Assembly (NCBI RefSeq): GCF_026625765.1
Contig: NZ_CP113062.1
Location: 1,364,001 to 1,428,000 of the forward strand
Direction of reading: 5' to 3'
Length of the DNA stretch: 64,000 nucleotides
From: Frigoribacterium sp. SL97
GTDB taxonomy: Bacteria; Actinomycetota; Actinomycetes; Actinomycetales; Microbacteriaceae
A model generated the notes under the pieces. It ran no database searches. It had not been told where the DNA came from and worked only from the letters and a program-made list of their open reading frames with translations. Shown here one piece after another: positions 1 through 10,127 of this stretch. Position 1 is the first letter of the stretch. The number at the start of each line of letters is the position of its first letter. Both the position numbers and the translations under genes were made by a program.

Positions 1-1008
1 CTCGCCGGTGAGCGCGACGTGCACGGCGTGGTGGAAGTCGTCGCTCCACTGCGCGTCGAGGCCGTAGCCCTGGCGGTGGTCGGGGCCGAAGCCGCCGCCG
101 TCGCGCGGGGTGACGAGGCGCGGGTCGTTCAGGTCGCTCTCGGCGATCAGCGAGAGCGGCCGGCGCAGGTGGCTGCTGAGGGCGGCGGTCCGCTCGGCGA
201 GCTCTTGCAGCAGGTGGACCTCGCTGTCGTCCTTGAGGGCGTGCACGGCGTCGAGGCGCAGGCCGTCGACGTGGTAGTCGTCGAGCCACATCGCCGTGTT
301 GTCGAGGATGAACTCGCGCACCTCGTGGGCGCCGTCGTCGTCGAGGTTGACGTTGTCGCCCCAGGTGTTCGCGTGCTTGCTCGACAGGTACGGCCCGAAC
401 AGCGGCAGGTAGTTGCCCGACGGGCCGAGGTGGTTGTACACGACGTCCTGCACGACGCCGAGACCTGCCGCGTGCGCGGCGTCCACGAAGCGCTGGTACG
501 CCTCGGGACCGCCGTAGTTGTCGGTCACCGTGAACCAGTCCACGCCGTCGTAGCCCCAGTTCCAGCGGCCGTTGACGCCGTTCACCGGCAGCAGTTCGAC
601 CAGGTCGACGCCGAGGTCGACCAGGTGGGGCAGCTTCTCGATCGCCGAGTCGAGCGTGCCCCCGGGCGTGAAGGTGCCGACGTGCAGCTCGTAGACGACC
701 GATCCCGCCAGCTGGCGGCCGGTCCACGCGTCGTCGGTCCACGCGAAGGCGCCCGGGTCGTAGGTCTCGCTCAGGCCGTGCACGCCGTCGGGCTGGCGAC
801 GCGAGCGGGGGTCGGGCAGCGGCGTCTCGCCCTCGGGGGAGTCGCCGCCGTCGAGCACGAAGCCGTAGCGGTGCCCCGGGCCCCGGTCGAGGTCGGCGGG
901 GGCGCGCCACCAGCCGGTGTCGGGCTCGGCGGACAGCGGCAGCAGCTCGCCGTCGAGGTGCAGGTGGACGGTGGTCGCTTTCGGGGCCCAGACGTCGTAG
1001 ACGCTCAT
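1..1008 (-). CDS. treZ: Malto-oligosyltrehalose trehalohydrolase (TreZ), 3' part cut by window edge
   Basis: Hydrolyses the maltooligosyl-trehalose made by TreY and so releases free trehalose in the cytoplasm. The 336 visible residues hold an N-terminal CBM48-like domain (about 1-95) and the start of the GH13 barrel: DVVYNH at 188-193, RLDAVH at 251-256 (nucleophile D253), the acid/base E in LIAESD at 288-292, and WSDDFHH at 321-327. TreZ proteins are usually 560-600 residues, so about 40% lies beyond position 1. The ATG at 1008 has an upstream GGAGA. It is the last visible gene of the glgX-treY-treZ set, separated from treY by 142 bp that carry a perfect palindrome. Confidence 0.93.
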   Translation of the reverse strand, partial: MSVYDVWAPKATTVHLHLDGELLPLSAEPDTGWWRAPADLDRGPGHRYGFVLDGGDSPEGETPLPDPRSRRQPDGVHGLSETYDPGAFAWTDDAWTGRQLAGSVVYELHVGTFTPGGTLDSAIEKLPHLVDLGVDLVELLPVNGVNGRWNWGYDGVDWFTVTDNYGGPEAYQRFVDAAHAAGLGVVQDVVYNHLGPSGNYLPLFGPYLSSKHANTWGDNVNLDDDGAHEVREFILDNTAMWLDDYHVDGLRLDAVHALKDDSEVHLLQELAERTAALSSHLRRPLSLIAESDLNDPRLVTPRDGGGFGPDHRQGYGLDAQWSDDFHHAVHVALTGE

Positions 1009-1053
1009 CGGTCTCCTCGGGTTCGGAAGGGGCGGGGGAGGGGGCCGAGAAGG

Positions 1054-1095
1054 CACGACATGCCGCTCACGTCGAGAGGTGAGCGGCATGTCGTG
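1054..1095. repeat. Perfect 17-bp inverted repeat between treY and treZ (copy 1 of a repeated palindrome)
   Basis: Arms at 1054-1070 and 1079-1095 are perfectly complementary around an 8-nt centre (GTCGAGAG). Nearly the same element recurs at 58524-58561, where the paired positions ACATG/CATGT have become ACGTG/CACGT, so pairing is kept. It sits inside the treY-treZ gap, where it could act as an attenuator, a processing hairpin or an inserted palindromic repeat. Confidence 0.8.
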
Positions 1096-1150
1096 ACGTC
1101 TCGCCCGGGGGCGACGGTAGTCGGGCGCGACGGGGCGCGACCCGACGGGG

Positions 1151-3547
1151 TCAGTCCTCTGCGGGGATCAGCAGGGCGACGGGGTACGTGTCGAGCACGT
1201 CGGCCAGCCGGAGGCGACCGCCTTCGTGCCGACGGCCGGTGAGCACGTCGCGGTACGCGCCTCCTGCGGTCAGGACCACGGTGTCGTCCCAGCCGCCGGC
1301 CTGCTCGAGGGCCACGGGCAGGCGGGTCGCGATCGCGAGCGCCCCGCCGCGGTCCACGGCGACGGCCGACGCGGCCTGCTCGCCGAAGACCGGCAACGCG
1401 GCGTAGCGCGTGAACAGGTCGGGTCGGTCGCGGCGCAGCGTCAGGGCGTGGTGCGTCACCACGAGCTTGGCGGCACCGGTGTCGTCGATCGCCGGCGTCG
1501 CGCCGCCGCGGACCTCGTCCAGGAGGCGCCGGCGGAGGGCGAAGTCGACCTCGCGTCGGTTGTCGGGGTCGACGAGCGAGAAGTCCCACAGCTCGCCGCC
1601 CTGGTAGACGTCGGGGCTGCCGGGGCCGGTCAGCTGCATCAGCGCGACGCCGAGGGAGTTGCTGTAACCGGGTGCACGCAGCACGTCGACGATGCGCTCG
1701 ACCTCGTGACGCACCTCGTCGTCGTCGAACGCGGAGTCGACGGCGGCGTGCATCCGTCCTTCGAAGGCCTCGGCCTCGTCGGTGCGGTCGGTCCACGTGG
1801 TCGACGTGCTCGCCTCGCGGGACGCCTTCTCGGCGTAGGCGTGCAGGCGCTCGCGCGACGCGGGCCACGAGCCGACGATCGTCTGCCAGAGGATGTTCTC
1901 GAACGGGCCGTCGCCGACCGGGGCCAGCTCGCGCAGGCGTTCGAGGGTCGCCGCCCACTCGGTGGCGACCTCGGCCAGCACCGAGACGCGGGCGCGGACG
2001 TCGGCGCTGCGCTTGGTGTCGTGCGTGGAGAGGGTCGTCATGCCGAAGGGACGCTCGGCGAGGCGGACCTGCTGACGCGCGTGGAACTCGTCAGGCGTGA
2101 CGGAGAACTCGCTCGGATCGGCGCCCACCTCGGTCAGCGTGGCCAGGCGGCTGTAGCGGTAGAAGGCGGTGTCCTCCACGCCCTTGGCCATGACCATGCC
2201 GCTCGTCTGCTGGAAGCGCACGGAGGCGGGGTGCGACTCGTCGCGCAGCACGGCGACGACGCGTCCGACGGCGTCGGCCAGGTCGGGGCGGTGGGTCGTG
2301 GCGACCTCGGCGGCCTCGGTCAGCCATTCGGCACCCTGCGGCAGGTAGCTGCGGTACACCGGGAAGGCGGCGGCGAGCTCGGCCAGCGCGTCGACCACGG
2401 ACGGGTCGACGGTGTCGCCCTCGGCGATCAGCCGGGCGAGGCGGTTGATCTCGCTGCCGAGGATGCCGTCGGCGATGCCGCGCTTCGTTCCGAGGATCAT
2501 CTCGTGCCAGTCGACGGGCTCGTCGCCGGTGGTCTCGTCCGCCCCGGCGGCGTGCTCGTCGGCGTCTACGCCGCGGGCCCGGCGCAGGCGCGCGTCGAGG
2601 GCGTCGAGGGCGGGTGCGCCGTTCGGGTCGACGAAGAGGCGGTCGAGGTCGGCGAGGGCGTCGTAGCCCGTCGTGCCGGCCGTCGCCCAGTCCTCGGGGA
2701 GGCGCTCGTCCCCCTCGAGGATCTTCTCGACGAGCACGTGGGCGTCACCCGTCAGGGCCGCGAGCAGGTCGAGGTAGCGCTTCGGGTCGGCCAGTCCGTC
2801 CGGGTGGTCGACGCGGAGGCCGTCGACCAGGCCCTCCGAGAACCAGCGGCCGATCTCGGCGTGGGACTCGGCGAAGACTCCCTCGTCCTCGACGCGGATG
2901 CCCGCGAGGGTGTTGACCGCGAAGAAGCGGCGGTAGTTCAGGTCGGTGTCGGCGCGCTTCCAGTGCACGAGCTCGTAGTGCTGCCGCGAGTGCACGGTGG
3001 CGGCGTCGTCGCCGGGAGAGCTCGTGCCCGGGGCGATCGGGTACACGTTGTCGTAGTAGTGCAGCTCGTCACCGTCGACCGTGAGGCCCTCGATCGAGCC
3101 GTCCGCCGCGGCGGGCTCGCCGAGCACCGGCAGCAGCACCTTGTCGCCGCCGGCGGCCCAGTCGACGTCGAACGCGTCGGCGTAACGGGACGCGCGGCCG
3201 TGGGTCAGGAGGTCCCACCACCAGACGCTCGCCTTCGGGGTGGCGACGCCGACGTGGTTCGGCACGATGTCGACCAGGACGCCGAGTCCTGCCGCGTGGG
3301 CGCGGGTCGACAGCTCGTCGAGCCCCTCGGCGCCGCCCCGCTCGGGGTCGACCTGGCTGTGGTCGACGACGTCGTACCCGTGGTCGCTGCCCGGTTCGGC
3401 GGCGAGGATCGGGGACAGGTAGACCCAGTCGGCACCGAGGTCGCGCAGGTAGGGCACCAGCTCGGCTGCCGCGTCGAGATCGAAGGAGGCGCGCACCTGC
3501 AGGCGGTACGTCGAGCGCGGGTGCATGGTCGGTTCGTGTCGGGTCAC
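1151..3547 (-). CDS. treY: Maltooligosyl trehalose synthase (TreY)
   Basis: Intramolecular transglucosylase of GH13 that turns the reducing-end alpha-1,4 link of a maltooligosaccharide into the alpha,alpha-1,1 link of trehalose. The 798-residue protein is of normal length. It opens with the family hallmark RSTYRLQ (11-17), then has DIVPNHVG at 93-100, GLRVDHPDGLADP, VLVEKILEGDE and the TreY-typical MAKGVEDTAFYRY. The GTG start at 3547 overlaps the glgX stop (GTGA), implying translational coupling; an in-frame ATG seven codons later is the alternative start. Its substrate would come from the upstream GlgX, and its product goes to TreZ. Confidence 0.95.
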   Translation of the reverse strand: MTRHEPTMHPRSTYRLQVRASFDLDAAAELVPYLRDLGADWVYLSPILAAEPGSDHGYDVVDHSQVDPERGGAEGLDELSTRAHAAGLGVLVDIVPNHVGVATPKASVWWWDLLTHGRASRYADAFDVDWAAGGDKVLLPVLGEPAAADGSIEGLTVDGDELHYYDNVYPIAPGTSSPGDDAATVHSRQHYELVHWKRADTDLNYRRFFAVNTLAGIRVEDEGVFAESHAEIGRWFSEGLVDGLRVDHPDGLADPKRYLDLLAALTGDAHVLVEKILEGDERLPEDWATAGTTGYDALADLDRLFVDPNGAPALDALDARLRRARGVDADEHAAGADETTGDEPVDWHEMILGTKRGIADGILGSEINRLARLIAEGDTVDPSVVDALAELAAAFPVYRSYLPQGAEWLTEAAEVATTHRPDLADAVGRVVAVLRDESHPASVRFQQTSGMVMAKGVEDTAFYRYSRLATLTEVGADPSEFSVTPDEFHARQQVRLAERPFGMTTLSTHDTKRSADVRARVSVLAEVATEWAATLERLRELAPVGDGPFENILWQTIVGSWPASRERLHAYAEKASREASTSTTWTDRTDEAEAFEGRMHAAVDSAFDDDEVRHEVERIVDVLRAPGYSNSLGVALMQLTGPGSPDVYQGGELWDFSLVDPDNRREVDFALRRRLLDEVRGGATPAIDDTGAAKLVVTHHALTLRRDRPDLFTRYAALPVFGEQAASAVAVDRGGALAIATRLPVALEQAGGWDDTVVLTAGGAYRDVLTGRRHEGGRLRLADVLDTYPVALLIPAED

Positions 3548-5742
3548 AGTTCTTCCTCGGCCGTGGCACGCAGGACGACGAGCGAGCGACCCGCCACGGG
3601 GAGTCGATCGCCGGCCCGCAGGGCCGCGGGGGCCTGCGGGGTCGAGGGCGGTTGGGTGGTGGTGGCGGCGCGGGTGGCCGTCGGGGTGCGGGGTGCGGCG
3701 CTGGCGGGCGGCGGAGGCGCCGTCACGGTGCTGTCGACCACGACCTCCCAGCCCTGGGCGTACTCGTCGGGCGGGAGGACGAAGGTGACCGTCTCGGCGC
3801 TGGCGTTGAAGTACAGGACGAAGTTGACGTCGGTGATGCGACCGCCTCGGGCGTCACGGCCACGGATGCCGTTGCCGTTGAGGAACATGCCGATCGCCTT
3901 GGCGTAGGACTCGTTCCACTCGCCCTCTTGCATGGCGTCGCCCTCGGTCGTCAACCAGACGATGTCGGGCAGGGGCTCGCCCTCGCCACGGGTGACGGGA
4001 CGGCCGTTGAAGTACCGCTGGCGGCGGAAGGTCGGGTGGTCGTGGCGCAGCTTGATGACCTCGGCGACGAACTCGATCAGCTCGCGGTCGGCGTTGGGCC
4101 AGTCGATCCAGCTGATCTGGTTGTCCTGTGCGTACGTGTTGTTGTTGCCGCCCTGCGTGCGACCGAGCTCGTCGCCGTGCAGCAGCATCGGCACGCCCTG
4201 GCTGAGCAGCAAGGTGGCGAGGAAGCTGCGCTGACGCTGCTCGCGCAGGGCGCGGATCTCTCCGTCGTCGGTCTCGCCCTCGACCCCGGAGTTCCACGAA
4301 CGGTTGTGGCTCTCGCCGTCGTTGCCGTTCTCGCCGTTGGCGTCGTTGCGCTTGTCGTTGTAGCTGACGAGGTCGCGCATCGTGAAGCCGTCGTGAGCGG
4401 TGACGAAGTTGATGCTCGCGACCGGGCGTCGCCCGTCGCGTTCGTACAGGTCGGCGGAGCCGGTGATCCGGCTGGCGAACTCGCCGAGCGTCGAGGGCTC
4501 GCCGCGCCAGAAGTCGCGGACGGTGTCGCGGTACTTGCCGTTCCACTCGGTCCACTGGGGCGGGAAGTTGCCGACCTGGTAGCCACCGGGGCCGACGTCC
4601 CAGGGCTCGGCGATCAGCTTGACCTGCGAGACGATCGGGTCCTGCTGCACGAGCTCGAAGAAGGTCGAGAGACGGTCGACCTCGTAGAACTCGCGGGCGA
4701 GCGACGCGGCGAGGTCGAAGCGGAAGCCGTCGACGTGCATCTCGGTGACCCAGTAGCGCAGGCTGTCCATGATGAGCTGCAGCGAGTGCGGGTGACGGAC
4801 GTTCAGGCTGTTGCCGGTGCCCGTGTAGTCCATGTAGTGCTGCTGGTCGCCGTCCATCAGCCGGTAGTAGGCGGCGTTGTCGATGCCCTTGAACGAGAGG
4901 GTCGGACCCAGGTGGTTGCCCTCGGCCGTGTGGTTGTACACGACGTCGATGATGACCTCGATGCCGGCGTCGTGCAGCACCCGCACCATCGTCTTGAACT
5001 CCTGCACCTGCTGGCCGATGTCGCCGGTGGCCGAGTAGGCGGCGTGCGGGGCGAAGAACCCGATGGTGTTGTAGCCCCAGTAGTTGCTGAGGCCCTTCTC
5101 GAGCAGGGTGTTGTCCTGCACGAACTGGTGCACGGGCATCAGCTCGAGGGTCGTGATGCCGAGCTTCTTCAGGTGGTCGATGATCGCCGGGTTCGCGACG
5201 CCGGCGTACGTGCCGCGTTCTTCCTCGGGGATGTCGGGGTGCGTCTCGGTGAGGCCCTTGACGTGCGCCTCGTAGATGACGGTCTCGTCGTAGCTGTACT
5301 TGGGGGCGCGGTCGCCCTGCCAGTCGAAGAACGGGTTGATGACGACGCCCAGCATCATGTGCGGGCCGCTGTCCTTGTCGTTGCGCGAGTCGGGGTCGCC
5401 GAACGTGTAGGCGAACAGCGCCTCGTCCCAGTCGATCTCGCCGCAGGTGGCCTTGGCGTAGGGGTCGAGGAGGAGCTTGTTCGGGTTGGCACGCGAGCCG
5501 TTCGCGGGGTCGTACTCGCCGTGCACGCGGTAGCCGTAGCGCTGACCGGGTTGCACGGTGGGCAGGTAGGCGTGCCAGACGTAGGCGTCGACCTCGGTGA
5601 ACTCGACCCTCGTCTCGGTGCCGTCGTCGTCGAACAGGCACAACTCGACCTTGCTGGCGGCTTCGCTGAAGATCGCGAAGTTGGTGCCGCTGCCGTCGTA
5701 GGTCGCGCCGAGGGGGTAGGGGTTGCCGGGCCAGGTGTGCAT
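3544..5742 (-). CDS. glgX: Glycogen debranching enzyme (GlgX/TreX type)
   Basis: GH13 isoamylase-type enzyme that cleaves alpha-1,6 branches of glycogen and supplies linear maltooligosaccharides to TreY. The 732 residues comprise a CBM48 domain (about 1-150) and a catalytic barrel with DVVYNHTAEG, DGFRFDLAAS, IAEPWDVGPG and FVTAHDGFT motifs. An unusual Pro/Thr/Ala-rich stretch of about 30 residues interrupts the C-terminal beta domain near residues 670-700, unlike the well-ordered rest. The ATG at 5742 has a strong GGAGG Shine-Dalgarno. A TAGGCT -10-like box lies further upstream, so this is probably the first gene of the trehalose operon. Confidence 0.94.
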   Translation of the reverse strand: MHTWPGNPYPLGATYDGSGTNFAIFSEAASKVELCLFDDDGTETRVEFTEVDAYVWHAYLPTVQPGQRYGYRVHGEYDPANGSRANPNKLLLDPYAKATCGEIDWDEALFAYTFGDPDSRNDKDSGPHMMLGVVINPFFDWQGDRAPKYSYDETVIYEAHVKGLTETHPDIPEEERGTYAGVANPAIIDHLKKLGITTLELMPVHQFVQDNTLLEKGLSNYWGYNTIGFFAPHAAYSATGDIGQQVQEFKTMVRVLHDAGIEVIIDVVYNHTAEGNHLGPTLSFKGIDNAAYYRLMDGDQQHYMDYTGTGNSLNVRHPHSLQLIMDSLRYWVTEMHVDGFRFDLAASLAREFYEVDRLSTFFELVQQDPIVSQVKLIAEPWDVGPGGYQVGNFPPQWTEWNGKYRDTVRDFWRGEPSTLGEFASRITGSADLYERDGRRPVASINFVTAHDGFTMRDLVSYNDKRNDANGENGNDGESHNRSWNSGVEGETDDGEIRALREQRQRSFLATLLLSQGVPMLLHGDELGRTQGGNNNTYAQDNQISWIDWPNADRELIEFVAEVIKLRHDHPTFRRQRYFNGRPVTRGEGEPLPDIVWLTTEGDAMQEGEWNESYAKAIGMFLNGNGIRGRDARGGRITDVNFVLYFNASAETVTFVLPPDEYAQGWEVVVDSTVTAPPPPASAAPRTPTATRAATTTQPPSTPQAPAALRAGDRLPVAGRSLVVLRATAEEEL

Positions 5743-5780
5743 CGAACCTCCGATTGGGACTCGCTCAGCCTAGGGGCGAA

Positions 5781-5814
5781 CGGGCGCCCCGTCCGCGCGA
5801 GGACGGGGCGCCCG
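5781..5814 (-). terminator. Hairpin terminator after the subtilisin gene
   Basis: Perfect 14-bp inverted repeat, arms 5781-5794 and 5801-5814, loop GCGCGA. It lies downstream of the minus-strand S8 peptidase stop and upstream of glgX. There is no clear U-tract, as is common for high-GC actinobacteria. Confidence 0.7.
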
Positions 5815-5887
5815 CCGGGCCGCACGGGCCGGGCGGGCGCCCCGTCGGGGCGGTGCTCGCTCTGTGGTGCTCCTCCTGCTGGGTCGG

Positions 5888-7474
<1,587 letters not shown>

Positions 7475-7670
7475 GGTTCTCCTCGTCGGGTCGCGCGTGC
7501 CGGATGGGACGCGCGGAGCGGATGGCTCGTCGCGGGCCGTGCCCGATGATCCGACGAGCCGCCGTGCTCCTCAGAGGAAGTCTGGAGAATCCGGGGCCAC
7601 GGCGCAGTGGGCACTTGAGGGGACGCCGCGTGACCCCCGTGTGGGGTACACCGCTGTCGGGGGTGCCGGG

Positions 7671-7676
7671 TAGCGT
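7671..7676 (+). promoter_or_regulatory. -10 box TAGCGT for a leaderless leader ORF
   Basis: TAGCGT ends six bases before the ATG at 7683. A transcript started from it would begin at or next to that ATG, the usual actinobacterial leaderless arrangement. The rest of the 7475-7768 gap shows no other clear signal. Confidence 0.45.
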
Positions 7677-7682
7677 CGAGCC

Positions 7683-7772
7683 ATGTCCTCCGATGCCGTG
7701 CGCAGAGCTGCCACCCTTCGTCCCCGCCGTCCGTTCCCGGCCCTCTCGATCGTGTCGGGGGTCGCGTCGTGA
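7683..7772 (+). CDS. Putative 29-residue leader peptide coupled to the SDR gene
   Basis: A short open frame of 29 codons, Arg-rich and without a recognisable domain. Its TGA stop overlaps the GTG start of the next gene (GTGA). It follows a TAGCGT -10 box by six bases, whereas the next gene has no good Shine-Dalgarno site. Ribosomes that start on this leaderless ORF and terminate could reinitiate on the SDR gene. Whether the peptide has a function of its own is unknown. Confidence 0.4.
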   Translation: MSSDAVRRAATLRPRRPFPALSIVSGVAS

Positions 7773-8728
7773 AGATCGTCGTCATCGGGTCCACCGGCCA
7801 CGTGGGCGGATTCCTCGTCCCGCGACTCGTCGAGGCCGGCCACGAGGTGGTCGCCGTCAGCCGGGGGGAGTCCGAGCCCTACCGGTCGCACGCGGTGTGG
7901 TCACGCGTGACGCGCCTCCTGCTCGACCGCGAGGCGGGCGACGCCGACGGCACGTTCGCGGGCGAGATCGCCGCGCTCGGGGCCGACGTCGTGATCGACA
8001 TGATCTGCTTCACGGTCGCGTCGGCGCGGCAGATGGTCGACGCCTTGCAGGGCACGGGCACCGTGCTGGTGCACTGCGGCACGGTCTGGGTGCACGGTCC
8101 GTCGCGTGAGGTGCCGATCACCGAAGAGGACGAGCGCACCCCGTTCGGCGAGTACGGCACGCAGAAGGCCGCCATCGAAGAGTTGCTGCTCCGCGAGTCA
8201 CGGCGCCCGGGCGGAGTGCAGAGCATCGTGCTGCACCCCGGGCACATCACCGGCCCGGGTTGGCCGATGATCAACGCCGTCGGCAACCTCGACCTCTCCG
8301 TCTGGGAGGCCCTCGCCGCCGGGCGCGAGATCGCGATGCCGGGCCTCGGGCTCGAGACCGTCCACCACGTCCACGCCGACGACGTCGCGCAGGCGTTCCA
8401 GCTCGCGGCCGAGCGGCACTCGCAGGTGGTCGGTGAGGCCTTCCACGTCGTCAGCGAGCGGGCGATCACGCTGCGCGGTCTCGCCGAGGCGATCGCGCGG
8501 CACCACGGGCAGGAGGCGCGGCTGCGGTTCGTCTCGTGGGCCGAGTTCCGAGACCAGACGTCCGACGAGAACGCGGACGCGTCCTGGCAGCACGCGTCGC
8601 GCAGCCACTCGATGAGCATCGCCAAGGCGCGCCGTCTGCTCGGCTACTCGCCGCGCTACACCTCGGTCCAGGCCGTCGTCGAGGGCCTCGAGTGGCTCGA
8701 GGCCGACGGGCAGCTGACGCTGGGCTGA
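7769..8728 (+). CDS. NAD-dependent epimerase/dehydratase family (extended SDR) protein
   Basis: A 319-residue extended short-chain dehydrogenase/reductase. The N-terminal Rossmann motif is GSTGHVGG (7-14), the catalytic tyrosine/lysine pair is in YGTQK, and a sugar-epimerase-like C-terminal half follows. The substrate cannot be inferred. The GTG start overlaps the stop of a 29-codon leader ORF, and there is little ribosome-binding signal of its own. A second SDR of similar build lies at 12403, but the two are not close neighbours in sequence. Confidence 0.85.
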   Translation: MKIVVIGSTGHVGGFLVPRLVEAGHEVVAVSRGESEPYRSHAVWSRVTRLLLDREAGDADGTFAGEIAALGADVVIDMICFTVASARQMVDALQGTGTVLVHCGTVWVHGPSREVPITEEDERTPFGEYGTQKAAIEELLLRESRRPGGVQSIVLHPGHITGPGWPMINAVGNLDLSVWEALAAGREIAMPGLGLETVHHVHADDVAQAFQLAAERHSQVVGEAFHVVSERAITLRGLAEAIARHHGQEARLRFVSWAEFRDQTSDENADASWQHASRSHSMSIAKARRLLGYSPRYTSVQAVVEGLEWLEADGQLTLG

Positions 8729-8834
8729 GCCGGGTGGTGATGGTCTGCCGTCATGGCGGACGGGGCCGCTCCGATCGCCGACACCCGGGCCCTCCGCCGG
8801 GGTTTCCCGGGCGGCACCACACGTGCGGCCGTGG

Positions 8835-9128
8835 TCAGCCGCGGCGGAGCAGGTGGGCGGTGACGGCGGCCTGCCACGAGTGGCCGTAGCGGGTGGTGCC
8901 GGCCGCGGTGCGGACGACGAACGCGCCGGCGCGGTAGGCCAGTCGCCCGTGGCTGACGAGCTGCTCGCCGAAGCGCTCGGCGATCGACCACGTGTCCGAC
9001 GACTCGAAACTGATCGCCACGGGGAACCGCGAGCGGGGCAGGTGCACCTCGACGGGCGCGGCGTGGGGATGCGTCGGGAGGCGCCCGAGGAGCATCGGGG
9101 GAGTCAGGGGGGAGGCGGTGGGGACCAT
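8835..9128 (-). CDS. Small hypothetical protein (97 aa)
   Basis: I do not recognise this protein. It is 97 residues with a Pro-rich first 25 residues and then a mixed alpha/beta stretch (RFPVAISFESSDTW onward) ending in a basic tail. It has no signal peptide or membrane segment. The ATG at 9128 follows CGGAG. It is convergent with the SDR gene and downstream of several hairpins that follow the lipoprotein gene. Confidence 0.55.
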   Translation of the reverse strand: MVPTASPLTPPMLLGRLPTHPHAAPVEVHLPRSRFPVAISFESSDTWSIAERFGEQLVSHGRLAYRAGAFVVRTAAGTTRYGHSWQAAVTAHLLRRG

Positions 9129-9172
9129 GGGGCTCCGTTCGTCGGTCGGCCGCGTGGCCAGGGCAGAGGAAA

Positions 9173-9200
9173 CCCCCTCGCGCAGGGGAGCGCGAGGGGG
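9173..9200. terminator. Hairpin between lipoprotein and small hypothetical gene
   Basis: Perfect 11-bp inverted repeat, arms 9173-9183 (CCCCCTCGCGC) and 9190-9200. It is one of three stacked hairpins in the 172-bp gap; a weaker one with a G-T mismatch lies at 9213-9242. Confidence 0.5.
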
Positions 9201-9267
9201 GCCACCGGGATGACCGGTCCTCGACGAAAGGTGAGGGCCGGTGCGTCGCCATGGAGACGACCCGGAA

Positions 9268-9293
9268 GCCTGCCGACCCGGAGGTCGGCAGGC
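9268..9293 (-). terminator. Terminator of the lipoprotein gene
   Basis: Perfect 11-bp stem, arms 9268-9278 and 9283-9293, loop CGGA, a few bases past the minus-strand lipoprotein stop at 9301. Confidence 0.65.
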
Positions 9294-9300
9294 GGGGGTG

Positions 9301-10008
9301 TTACTCCGTGGCGGCGGTGATCTTCGCGACGCCGACGAGCATCTCGTCCTGGACGGCGTCGGTCTTGAAGGTCTGGTTCAGCAGGGCGGCGGCGTCGGGG
9401 CTGACGTGGACCGTGGTGCCCTCGAGGACCGCGTTCGAGCCCTCCATCTGGATGGGCTTGAGCGTGCCACCGTAGAGGTTGAACAGGTAGGCGTCCTCGG
9501 CGGCAACGGTGCCGTTGGCGGTCACGGTGCCGTAGAGCTTCGACTCGCCCGGGTCGATGCGGAAGTCGGTGAGTTCGACGACGGTGCCGTCGGCGGCGGT
9601 CAGCGACAGGCCGGAGCCGTCGTGGTCGATCTCGCCCTGGACGTAGGGGCGCACGTCGCTGTCGGGGCCGTAGTAGTCGACGTTGCCGCCCGTGATCGGG
9701 AACGCGAACGTGCCGTCGGTGAAGGTCGCGGTGCCCACGACGCCGGGGGTCAGGCCCAGGCTCGTGAGGGCGTCGACGAAGGACGCGTCCACGGCGACCT
9801 GGGTGTCGACGCCGTTGCTGAGGTCGGCGATCGACGCGGCGGGCGTCGACGCGGCGCTGGGCTCGGAGGACGACGAGCTCGACGAGGAGGACGTGCCGGT
9901 CGAGGTGCCGGAGTCCATCGAGCACGCGGCGAGGGAGAAGAGCAGGGCGCCCGAGGCGACGAGGCCGAGGGTGGTCTTGGTGATGTTCTTGCGAGTGAAA
10001 GCGTTCAT
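9301..10008 (-). CDS. Putative lipoprotein with Ser-rich linker
   Basis: A 235-residue exported protein. It has a type II signal peptide ending LFSLAAC (cysteine at 29), then a serine-rich linker and a beta-rich domain (about 60-235) with FPITGGNVDYYGP and ELTDFRIDPG motifs. That pattern resembles actinobacterial lipoproteins with HtaA-like beta repeats, but I cannot place it firmly; it is not a fasciclin domain. The ATG at 10008 follows AGGAG. The gene stands alone between hairpins and the alpha/beta hydrolase. A surface-anchored role is inferred from the lipobox only. Confidence 0.75.
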   Translation of the reverse strand: MNAFTRKNITKTTLGLVASGALLFSLAACSMDSGTSTGTSSSSSSSSSEPSAASTPAASIADLSNGVDTQVAVDASFVDALTSLGLTPGVVGTATFTDGTFAFPITGGNVDYYGPDSDVRPYVQGEIDHDGSGLSLTAADGTVVELTDFRIDPGESKLYGTVTANGTVAAEDAYLFNLYGGTLKPIQMEGSNAVLEGTTVHVSPDAAALLNQTFKTDAVQDEMLVGVAKITAATE

Positions 10009-10127
10009 GGTGAAGCTCCTTGTCAGTTGGTCCCGGTGGGGATGTACTGGGTTCGCCACCGGGCCCGAAAAGGATTGGAACGCATCTACTTCGTTACCCC
10101 GCCGTGACCTCCACCGCCTCGTCGGCT

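Noticed and set aside
9301..10008. Fasciclin domain in the Ser-rich lipoprotein
   Set aside because: The fasciclin H1/H2 motifs are absent; the ITGGNV and RIDPG strands look more like HtaA-type beta repeats, and even that is uncertain.
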